Source: Proteobacteria bacterium UBA652 (lineage in GTDB: Bacteria; Pseudomonadota; Gammaproteobacteria; Nitrosococcales; Methylophagaceae). From it: a stretch of 8,632 nucleotides of DNA. The DNA is taken from NCBI GenBank assembly GCA_002299915.1, contig DBOG01000082.1:12699-21330 (forward strand), written 5' to 3'. The notes under the pieces were generated by a model. The model did not search any database. It had not been told where the DNA came from and worked only from the letters and a program-made list of their open reading frames with translations. Both the position numbers and the translations under genes were made by a program. Below are positions 1 through 5,155 of this stretch, piece by piece; position 1 is the stretch's first letter, and every line of letters starts with the position of its first letter.

Positions 1-1
1 C

Positions 2-166
2 GGTGCTAATGGCAGTGCACAACTCATTATCAGTGATGATGATGCGATTGTCTCTGCATCACCCCATAATCCGATTCCAACCTTAACGGCTTGGGCATTA
101 ATCTTAGTCTCGCTGTTATTGGCTTTGATTGCGGTACCGATGGTGCAGATGCGTAAGCAGGAATAA
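2..166 (+). CDS. C-terminal end of an IPTL-CTERM surface/exported protein (partial, 5' end outside window)
   Basis: Only the last 54 codons are in the window, in the frame starting at base 2 and ending at TAA 164-166. The tail has the three-part layout of an IPTL-CTERM sorting signal: the motif IPTLTAWA (bases 74-97), a hydrophobic segment rich in Leu, Ile and Val (bases 98-142), and a short basic end, MRKQE. In this family the tail resembles PEP-CTERM, and proteins carrying it are thought to be exported, processed by an exosortase-type enzyme (XrtH has been proposed) and placed at the cell surface. The motif usually reads IPTLxxWG; here the Gly is Ala. The part before the tail is acidic (DDDA) and too short to assign a domain. 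The function of the mature protein cannot be told from this fragment. A strong terminator follows 28 bases downstream, so this gene ends its transcription unit. Confidence 0.85.
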   Translation, partial: GANGSAQLIISDDDAIVSASPHNPIPTLTAWALILVSLLLALIAVPMVQMRKQE

Positions 167-193
167 ATAGAATCATTAAGCTAAAATAAACAG

Positions 194-224
194 GCTGCCT
201 TGCGATTGCAAGGCAGCTTTTTTT
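194..224 (+). terminator. Strong rho-independent terminator after the IPTL-CTERM gene, possibly bidirectional
   Basis: A perfect 10-bp stem, GCTGCCTTGC (194-203) with GCAAGGCAGC (208-217), closes a 4-base GATT loop and is followed at once by seven T residues (218-224). This is a textbook intrinsic terminator for the plus strand. On the minus strand the same stem is followed by the less regular but T-rich CTGTTTATTTT, so it may also stop transcription from the gene at 292-663. Confidence 0.95.
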
Positions 225-241
225 ATGGGTAAGAGCTTAGA

Positions 242-261
242 AAAAATAAGATCTTATTTTT
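242..261. repeat. Perfect 20-bp palindrome between convergent genes
   Basis: The ten bases AAAAATAAGA (242-251) are followed directly by their exact reverse complement (252-261), so the dyad has no spacer. Flanking AGAGC (232-236) and GCTCT (267-271) form a second, outer inverted pair. As RNA it could fold as an A/U-rich hairpin with a GATC loop and so act as a weak bidirectional terminator for the gene at 292-663. As DNA it could be a protein-binding dyad. The low GC of the stem argues against a strong terminator. Confidence 0.5.
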
Positions 262-291
262 GACCTGCTCTCACTGAAAATATCAAGCGAG

Positions 292-663
292 TTAAAACAG
301 TTGTTTGGACTTGAGCAAGTAGTCTGGGGCAAGGGCATTAATGGTGTCGGCATCACCGCGTTCTGATGCAAGGTGAATTTCTTCTAAATCTGCCTTTAAT
401 TGTTCTAATTCTTGCTCTAGATGCTCTAAGGCATTTTCTAGTGTGTAGGTAATATTGTGGATCTTTTGGATGGCTGTTGGGTCAAGCTTGTCGGCAGCGA
501 GTAGGGTCGCTATTTTGTTATTGTATTTGCTTAGATTCGCGTGTGCCTGTTCGATGCTTTCAGCTTTCTTGCCCGTATAATGATCGGTGCGTTCTTCAGC
601 GAGCAGCGTGGGCGAATTAAGGGTGAATATCAGGAGGGCGATGGGGGTGATTATTGGGCGCAT
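292..663 (-). CDS. Small secreted helical protein of unknown function (DUF6746-like)
   Basis: The protein has 123 residues from the start chosen here. It begins with a signal peptide (about residues 1-22: MR, a hydrophobic run, then LLA before EERTDHY), so it should be exported to the periplasm. The mature part is charged and mostly helical. Residues about 62-100 look like a coiled coil or helical hairpin, with the pattern ITYTLENALEHLEQELEQL followed by LEEIHLASERGDA. From memory this matches small proteobacterial proteins with the DUF6746 label, which have no known function; a profile search was not possible. An ATG 17 codons upstream (base 714) is open, but it has no ribosome-binding site and would put charged residues ahead of the signal peptide. 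The ATG at 663 is preceded by AAGAGA at a suitable distance. The gene is separated from the upstream methyltransferase gene by more than 150 bases and is probably transcribed alone. Confidence 0.8.
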   Translation of the reverse strand: MRPIITPIALLIFTLNSPTLLAEERTDHYTGKKAESIEQAHANLSKYNNKIATLLAADKLDPTAIQKIHNITYTLENALEHLEQELEQLKADLEEIHLASERGDADTINALAPDYLLKSKQLF

Positions 664-714
664 TTTTATCTCTTTAAAATTATAAAATATAATAGGAATA
701 GCTATTATTTGCAT

Positions 715-819
715 TAGTTTACATTTTTATAATAGAATCTTCAAGCCCGTTGTGGCTAAGCGTGTATTAGTTTTTATAGTGGGAATGTTATCGGATGGTT
801 ATTTTATGCAGAAGTGGCA
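715..819. other. Spacer after the ynb-type operon; no clear terminator
   Basis: These 105 bases lie between the end of the membrane methyltransferase gene and the upstream reach of the small secreted protein gene. Only a short imperfect hairpin (AGCC/GGCT, about 744-757) was seen and it has no U-tract, so readthrough from the operon into the downstream gene is possible. The span also holds the weak candidate promoter described separately. No small ORF or RNA gene was recognised. Confidence 0.4.
716..744 (-). promoter_or_regulatory. Weak candidate promoter for the small secreted protein gene
   Basis: On the minus strand TTGAAG (739-744) and TAAACT (716-721) are separated by 17 bases. Each matches the sigma-70 consensus in four of six positions. 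This would give a leader of roughly 45-50 bases before the ATG at 663. The surrounding DNA is A/T-rich and a TATAAT also occurs closer to the gene without a matching -35 element, so the assignment is tentative. Confidence 0.25.
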
Positions 820-1440
820 TCAAAAAATAAGCGGAATTAACCGCGAGCTTGTTTGAATATAAGCATGATATTCAGGGAAGTGTTGGTTTAAATAGGTTTC
901 TTCTAGCGAGATGGCTTTTAAGATAAATAGCAATCCGATAATAGCGCCTACTAATACGATTAGCGAACCACTCGATAAGGCTAATCCGAAGCTGACGAAT
1001 AGATTGAATAGGTAGATAGGGTGACGAACGTGCTGATAACTGCCTTGGGTGATTAAGGTGTTGGGGGCATAGCTGTCGAATAGGGGAGAATAGTTGTTGC
1101 CTAGGGCACTAAAAGCACGCTTGAGATTGATATAACCGATAAGCACGATAAGGGCACCGAGTAGTTGGAACCATGGATTGTGATGTAAAGAGAGGAAAAG
1201 CGGGGAGATGATCCAATAGCTGGCGAGGGTGATCAGCATGTTGAGCATGAAAATCAGTTGGCTAAGCGGCTTGAAGGCACGCAGTGATGGTGCGCGCTGT
1301 TTGCCTGTTGCATAGGCTTGGTTGGCGCGTTTTTGGGTGTAGGAACGCGCCATCATAATGAAGACGGTTAAAACGATAATCGAGCTGAGCAGTGTAGCTA
1401 CTAAGCTTAGCGGAGTATTAGGTAGGTGACTAGTGAACAT
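820..1440 (-). CDS. Integral-membrane methyltransferase, isoprenylcysteine carboxyl methyltransferase/PEMT-like
   Basis: The 206-residue protein has about five hydrophobic segments (near residues 11-30, 60-82, 91-104, 141-155 and 158-176) and the C-terminal hallmark of the ICMT/phospholipid N-methyltransferase superfamily. That hallmark is RHPIY at 139-143, a hydrophobic hairpin, then SLEETYLNQHFPEY (about 178-191) and a final RLIP. In the family these residues bind S-adenosylmethionine at the cytoplasmic face, and the substrate is a lipid-like or membrane-bound molecule. Bacteria generally lack prenylated CaaX proteins, so the substrate here is unknown; the operon context suggests a lipid. 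The start codon lies 34 bases inside the preceding gene, which points to translational coupling; GGCGG lies some 10 bases upstream. It is the last gene of the operon and has no counterpart in the E. coli ynb operon as I remember it. The family call is good; the reaction is inferred. Confidence 0.82.
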   Translation of the reverse strand: MFTSHLPNTPLSLVATLLSSIIVLTVFIMMARSYTQKRANQAYATGKQRAPSLRAFKPLSQLIFMLNMLITLASYWIISPLFLSLHHNPWFQLLGALIVLIGYINLKRAFSALGNNYSPLFDSYAPNTLITQGSYQHVRHPIYLFNLFVSFGLALSSGSLIVLVGAIIGLLFILKAISLEETYLNQHFPEYHAYIQTSSRLIPLIF

Positions 1441-1919
1441 AGGATGCCGCCGGCCGCAAACAAACCAACACCGAGTTTGAGCGTAGATTTTTTAATCGCT
1501 TGATTGAGCATGGGGTTGGAGAAGGGGTTGAGGCTATTATGGGCTCTGAGGACTTTCCATTCGCCAGCAGTACGTTTGAAGATAACAGTCCAGTTGGAAG
1601 AAAATTCAAAATTCTCTCCTGCATTATTGACCATTTGATTAGTAGAATTACCATGACATACGGCAATATCATCTATAAATAAACTGGGCTCTGGATTAAG
1701 CTGCGTTTTGAAGCTACCCGCACCGATCATTTTATCGCGAGTGAGTTGCCATTGCTGCTTAAATGCATCGAAATCTGAGAAGGCGCGATCAGAGAATGAG
1801 ACATAGGAAAAATCGGGGTCGCTGTGTGCTCGCAGTTGTTCGATATCATTGTGTTCAACGGCATGTTCGAAAATGCCTTGGATTTCTCGGAGTTGTTTTC
1901 TTTCTTGTTCATATGTCAT
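1407..1919 (-). CDS. NTF2-like (SnoaL/DUF4440-type) protein with a C-terminal membrane anchor
   Basis: The protein has 170 residues. Residues about 5-130 fit the NTF2-like cone fold: an N-terminal helix with the register QERKQLREIQGIFEHAVEHN, a strand region DPDFSYVSFSDRAFSDFDAF, and the final strands SNWTVIFKRTAGEWKVLRAHNS, whose W-x-V/I-x-F...W-K-V-x-R-x-H pattern is typical of DUF4440/SnoaL proteins. Residues about 149-169 form one hydrophobic helix, so the domain is probably tethered to the inner membrane and faces the cytoplasm, as there is no signal peptide. NTF2-like domains include enzymes and pure ligand binders; no catalytic set can be identified here. A clear ribosome-binding site, TAGGAG (1928-1933), lies inside the end of ynbC, 8 bases before the ATG, and the gap to ynbC is 3 bases. 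The 3' end overlaps the membrane methyltransferase gene. Its place in the operon suggests that it handles or senses the same lipid. Confidence 0.75.
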   Translation of the reverse strand: MTYEQERKQLREIQGIFEHAVEHNDIEQLRAHSDPDFSYVSFSDRAFSDFDAFKQQWQLTRDKMIGAGSFKTQLNPEPSLFIDDIAVCHGNSTNQMVNNAGENFEFSSNWTVIFKRTAGEWKVLRAHNSLNPFSNPMLNQAIKKSTLKLGVGLFAAGGILCSLVTYLILR

Positions 1920-1922
1920 AGT

Positions 1923-3656
1923 TCATGCTCCTAATTTTTGAGCAAAGGATACGGTAAATATGCCTTTATCATCTGCTATTGTACTCATTTTTGTAAATCC
2001 TGATGCGGCAATAAGCTGATCAATTTCAATTTGGGCGCGACGGCGCATGATCCACCGTTCGCCTCGGCGGTTATTGAGCAATCGTCCAATTAGCTTGAGT
2101 TGGGGATGCCAGGGCTGGCCTGTATAGATTAAATAGCCACCCGCTTGTAATAGGCTGAATAGGTGGTTGATAACAGGGTGTGCTTGCTGGTTATTGTCAT
2201 AAAGTTCAAATAAACCTGAGACGATAATAATATTAGGTGGGCTATCAAAATGCCAGTCAATGCTTGGATTAAAGACATCTTGATTGAAGAAGCGACTAGC
2301 GTTATCACTTGTTTCAGCAGAAATTTGTTTGGCTTTATCCAGCGATGCAGAGTCAATATCATTGAGATAAAGTTGTAAGGGGAAGGTTTTTTCTTGCTGC
2401 AGTTCGAATAGATAACGGCCAGGGCCTGATGCAATATCGAAGATAATGGGCGTGACACCATTAGCATGCATATTATCAATGAGATTGGATAGGGTGTGTT
2501 TGAGATGCTGTTTGCGCGTTCTAATACCGCGCCAGCCAACCGATTGTAGATAGGCTTTGTCAATTTGTTTGCCAAGCCAATTTGAGCCTGCGGGGGTGTT
2601 GTTATACACATAATCTAGAGCGACACCCGAATCAAAACCATATTTCAAGCCGGTGGCGATGCCATTAGCATATTTCCCGATATGGCTGAGACACCAGCGG
2701 GCGGCAGTGTGATAAACCTTTTTTAAGCCAGTATCTGCTTGCTGCAATGATTGGTATTCAGCGACAGTATGCAAGCGTGCGGCTGGGATGATTGCTGGTA
2801 GATTGGCGGTGTGATGATTAAATTGTTGCTGGATAAATTGTTGACAGGGTGCAATTAATAAATGCGGATCTTGTTCATGAAAGATCGCATGTTTAAAATT
2901 TTTGAGGGTGATATGTTTTTTAATTGTGCTACTGATGCCATTATAAAAAACAGTATGCTGTTTATTTTGTACGATAACATCATTTTCGGCGGTGATAATC
3001 AATACAGGTGTTTCAAAATCGGCGAGGCGATTGAAACAATTTTTGGTGGTGTCAAAGAGAGTGACCAAAATGTTGACGCCAATCTTTTTGGTGATTAAAG
3101 GATCGTTATCATAAGCCAAGGCTTGTTGGGGATCACGGGTGAGTAAGGATGATTTGACATAGCTGGTGACAAATTGATGGTCGCTGACTTTACTGAGCAG
3201 GCGGAGGCTTTGCAATGCCAGCGGGATATAGAGCTTAATTTTGAAGGCAGGCGCGCCGAGAATACAGCCTTTTAAACTGGGTCCATAATTGAGGATCCAA
3301 GAAACTGCCATCACGGAACCCACACTGTTGGCAATCAGCAGAATATCACTGGTTTTGATATTGTGTTGCTGATGTAAATGGCCGGCGAAACTATTGAGAT
3401 CACGGATCCAAGTTTCAAAGTTAGGCGCCCATGCACGAGTGCCTTCAGATCTGCCGTGGCCACGTAGATCAAATGAGAAACACCAGTGTTGGTCTGCGGA
3501 TAGTTTATCTGCAATATCTGTTACGCGGCCTGAGTGTTCATGACCGCGGTGTAGGAGTAACAGGGTGTTTTGTGTGTCTATATTGGGTTTTTTATACCGA
3601 TAAAACAGCGTTAACCCATCAAAGGTATGAAATTCAGATTCAATCCAGTTTGCCAA
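1923..3656 (-). CDS. ynbC: YnbC-like fusion: alpha/beta hydrolase plus SAM-dependent methyltransferase
   Basis: Two enzymes sit in one chain of about 577 residues; E. coli YnbC is about 585. The N-terminal half (about 1-280) is a monoglyceride-lipase/lysophospholipase-type alpha/beta hydrolase with HRGHEHSGR (36-44), RGHGRSEG (65-72), nucleophile Ser111 in ANSVG, acid Asp226 in ENDV and His256 in NFKHA. The C-terminal half (about 335-577) is a class I methyltransferase: GFDSG...LDYVY, SVGWRGIRTRK (about 372-382), SAM-binding FDIASGPGR (406-414), acidic NDID near 432-435, and TGQPWHPQ (512-519). No in-frame ATG lies near the start. TTG at 3656 is preferred because AAGGA (3665-3669) precedes it by 8 bases; a TTG at 3674 would add six residues but has no such site. 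No signal peptide or membrane helix is evident, so it should be cytoplasmic. The gene follows ynbB closely. The domain calls are strong; the substrate is unknown. Confidence 0.88.
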   Translation of the reverse strand: MANWIESEFHTFDGLTLFYRYKKPNIDTQNTLLLLHRGHEHSGRVTDIADKLSADQHWCFSFDLRGHGRSEGTRAWAPNFETWIRDLNSFAGHLHQQHNIKTSDILLIANSVGSVMAVSWILNYGPSLKGCILGAPAFKIKLYIPLALQSLRLLSKVSDHQFVTSYVKSSLLTRDPQQALAYDNDPLITKKIGVNILVTLFDTTKNCFNRLADFETPVLIITAENDVIVQNKQHTVFYNGISSTIKKHITLKNFKHAIFHEQDPHLLIAPCQQFIQQQFNHHTANLPAIIPAARLHTVAEYQSLQQADTGLKKVYHTAARWCLSHIGKYANGIATGLKYGFDSGVALDYVYNNTPAGSNWLGKQIDKAYLQSVGWRGIRTRKQHLKHTLSNLIDNMHANGVTPIIFDIASGPGRYLFELQQEKTFPLQLYLNDIDSASLDKAKQISAETSDNASRFFNQDVFNPSIDWHFDSPPNIIIVSGLFELYDNNQQAHPVINHLFSLLQAGGYLIYTGQPWHPQLKLIGRLLNNRRGERWIMRRRAQIEIDQLIAASGFTKMSTIADDKGIFTVSFAQKLGA

Positions 3657-3664
3657 ACTATTTG

Positions 3665-3669
3665 TCCTT
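3665..3669 (-). promoter_or_regulatory. Ribosome-binding site that decides the ynbC start (TTG at 3656)
   Basis: On the minus strand AAGGA is followed after 8 bases by TTG at 3656-3654. The upstream in-frame TTG (3674) is preceded only by ACCAC and lies before this site. This supports a start at 3656, about 24 bases after the ynbB stop. Confidence 0.6.
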
Positions 3670-3680
3670 ACCAAGTGGTT

Positions 3681-4547
3681 TTATGATTGGATGAGCAATA
3701 CACTTACAGCAAACAGTGGGGCTGTGAGCAATAAGCTATCTATTCGGTCGAGCAAGCCGCCATGGCCAGGAATTGAATTACCGGTATGTTTAACCTGTGC
3801 ACGGCGTTTAAAATAAGAGATGTAGAGGTCGCCTAACATACCACAAAGTGACAAGGTGCTGGCAATCAATAGCGCAATTTGCCAGTTTATGGGTAAGATA
3901 AAGGGCAAGGTAAGTGTGCCAATCATGCTGGATAGGAGTAATCCTCCGGCTGCACCTTCATAGGTTTTGTTAGGGCTGAGTGTGGGGGCAAAGTGATGCT
4001 TGCCAAATAATTTACCCGTCATATATTGCAAAATATCATTAAGCGCAGTGATGCTGATCAAATACAATAGTAATAAACCAGATTGCTGGCTGAAAGTGTC
4101 GATAAGGATAAGCGAAGATAAAGCGGTAATGATAACGAGTGGTGTGGTGAATTTAGGGTGTATGATTAAGCTAAGCAGCATCAATATAATGGGTAATAAG
4201 AGAAGTAAAACACTATAGTAACGGGGTAAGGTAAGTAGGTAAGGCGTTGCTAGATAATAGGCGGCAATAAGCGCAATGGTGAGTAGGGTGTGACTTAGGC
4301 TAATGCGGTGTTTGAGTAAGCGTAAAAACTCACTAATCGCCCAGAGACTTAGCCCCAATACAAATAACGCTAAGGTGATATTGCCAGCGTAAAAGACAAT
4401 AAGGCAAAGCACGAAGATCCCCCACCAAGAGTGGATACGTTTGCGATTATTAAGCCGTTCAGCTGTGGTGTGTTGGTAGATCTGATATTCAATAAATAGG
4501 GTGGCGATTAACAATAAACTGGCTATTAACAGGGTAAGAAATAACAT
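3681..4547 (-). CDS. ynbB: YnbB-like CDP-diglyceride synthase paralogue (CdsA family)
   Basis: An integral membrane protein of 288 residues with about eight hydrophobic segments. The C-terminal third carries the CdsA core: FGKHHFAPTLSPNKTYEG, then GDLYISYFKRR and a long signature ending PGHGGLLDRID. The residues that bind the two metal ions and the substrate in characterised CdsA structures correspond here to Asp240, Ser244, Lys247 and Asp267, and all are present, so the enzyme should be active. It would join phosphatidate and CTP to give CDP-diacylglycerol in the inner membrane. In the family signature the next conserved pair is Lys-Asp; here it is Lys-His (His254). Gene order with ynbA and ynbC marks it as YnbB rather than the housekeeping CdsA. 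I recall that E. coli YnbB has been reported as a CdsA paralogue supporting the glycolipid MPIase. Its ATG overlaps the ynbA stop by one base (TAATG), so translation is coupled; no separate ribosome-binding site is visible. Confidence 0.9.
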   Translation of the reverse strand: MLFLTLLIASLLLIATLFIEYQIYQHTTAERLNNRKRIHSWWGIFVLCLIVFYAGNITLALFVLGLSLWAISEFLRLLKHRISLSHTLLTIALIAAYYLATPYLLTLPRYYSVLLLLLPIILMLLSLIIHPKFTTPLVIITALSSLILIDTFSQQSGLLLLYLISITALNDILQYMTGKLFGKHHFAPTLSPNKTYEGAAGGLLLSSMIGTLTLPFILPINWQIALLIASTLSLCGMLGDLYISYFKRRAQVKHTGNSIPGHGGLLDRIDSLLLTAPLFAVSVLLIQS

Positions 4548-5149
4548 TATGTTTGGAGTAATTTAAAGCGATTCAATAGGGTGGTGAGTGACAATAGAAT
4601 GCCGATGATAGCGAACACATTATAGATCTGGCTGACAGTTGGGAAAATAAGATAGCTGATACCTACAATGGCAAGGTAGACTGCACGATCACTCTTCCCA
4701 AAGGGGCCAGAATAAGGCCGCTTATTAATGGCTTGAAATATCGCTAAGGCAACAAACTCAGACAATATAATTAAGATTAGGAGTGCCACCCAATATTCTA
4801 ATTTTACAGGTAAAAATACAATAAAAATGGAAAATAAAGCAACATCTGAGATAATGTCACAGACTTCATTTAAGACACTGCCCAGCGGGGTTTGTTGTTG
4901 TGTTGCACTGGCTACCATTCCATCTAGTGCGTTGAGTGCCATCCTAATAAATAAGAACACGGGTAGCCCTATTAATGCAATATAGCGAGTCGGTTTCCAT
5001 GCCAATAAGCAGGCGTAAAGCAGGCATAATCCACAGGTTGATAGGGTGATGGTGTTGGGAGAAATATGGCGAGTTATTAGCCAGTCTCGAATGGGCAATA
5101 GTCGTTGTTGGAATCGAGACTTTAAGGAGTAGGTGCTCTGCTTTAGCAT
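4547..5149 (-). CDS. ynbA: YnbA-like CDP-alcohol phosphatidyltransferase family protein with altered metal motif
   Basis: A membrane protein of 200 residues, close to the roughly 201 of E. coli YnbA, with about six hydrophobic segments. After the N-terminal helix comes HISPNTITL (28-36), typical of the CDP-alcohol phosphotransferase family. The catalytic motif, normally D-x2-D-G-x2-A-R-x8-G-x3-D-x3-D, is present with exact spacing as Asn73, Asp76, Gly77, Ala80, Ser81, Gly90, Asn94, Asp98. The first and third Asp are Asn and the Arg is Ser. From memory the two Asn also occur in E. coli YnbA, so they may be a subfamily feature; the Ser is less expected. GPFGKSDRA (148-156) follows a later helix. 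The family moves a phosphatidyl group from CDP-diacylglycerol to an alcohol; here the acceptor is unknown. It starts 6 bases after the thioredoxin gene without a visible ribosome-binding site and overlaps ynbB by one base. YnbB could supply its CDP-lipid. Confidence 0.88.
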   Translation of the reverse strand: MLKQSTYSLKSRFQQRLLPIRDWLITRHISPNTITLSTCGLCLLYACLLAWKPTRYIALIGLPVFLFIRMALNALDGMVASATQQQTPLGSVLNEVCDIISDVALFSIFIVFLPVKLEYWVALLILIILSEFVALAIFQAINKRPYSGPFGKSDRAVYLAIVGISYLIFPTVSQIYNVFAIIGILLSLTTLLNRFKLLQT

Positions 5150-5155
5150 TAAAAA

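Noticed and set aside
664..714. Upstream ATG at 714 extending the small secreted protein by 17 residues
   Set aside because: No ribosome-binding site precedes it, and the extension would bury the signal peptide behind a second hydrophobic and charged stretch. The ATG at 663 has AAGAGA upstream and starts a standard signal peptide.
1430..1912. Open frames of about 60-80 codons overlapping the NTF2-like gene on both strands
   Set aside because: They lie wholly or almost wholly inside a well-supported gene in other frames, have no recognisable domain and no ribosome-binding site.
2129..2611. A 160-codon minus-strand open frame inside the methyltransferase half of ynbC
   Set aside because: The ynbC frame carries the SAM motif and family-specific residues throughout this stretch. 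The other frame shows an irregular Ile/Leu/Ser-rich sequence with no domain.
2862..3694. Plus-strand open frames of 78 and 87 codons antisense to ynbC
   Set aside because: They are antisense to the hydrolase domain, Cys- and Met-rich in odd places, and have no promoter or ribosome-binding site.
4000..4218. Plus-strand open frame of 72 codons antisense to ynbB
   Set aside because: It is antisense to transmembrane segments of ynbB and shows no domain or start signal.
3681..5149. Reading ynbA and ynbB as the housekeeping pgsA/pssA and cdsA
   Set aside because: The ynbA-ynbB-ynbC order, the Asn-substituted YnbA motif and the YnbC-specific residues all point to the ynb cluster. Housekeeping cdsA is usually linked to uppS, dxr and rseP, none of which is here.
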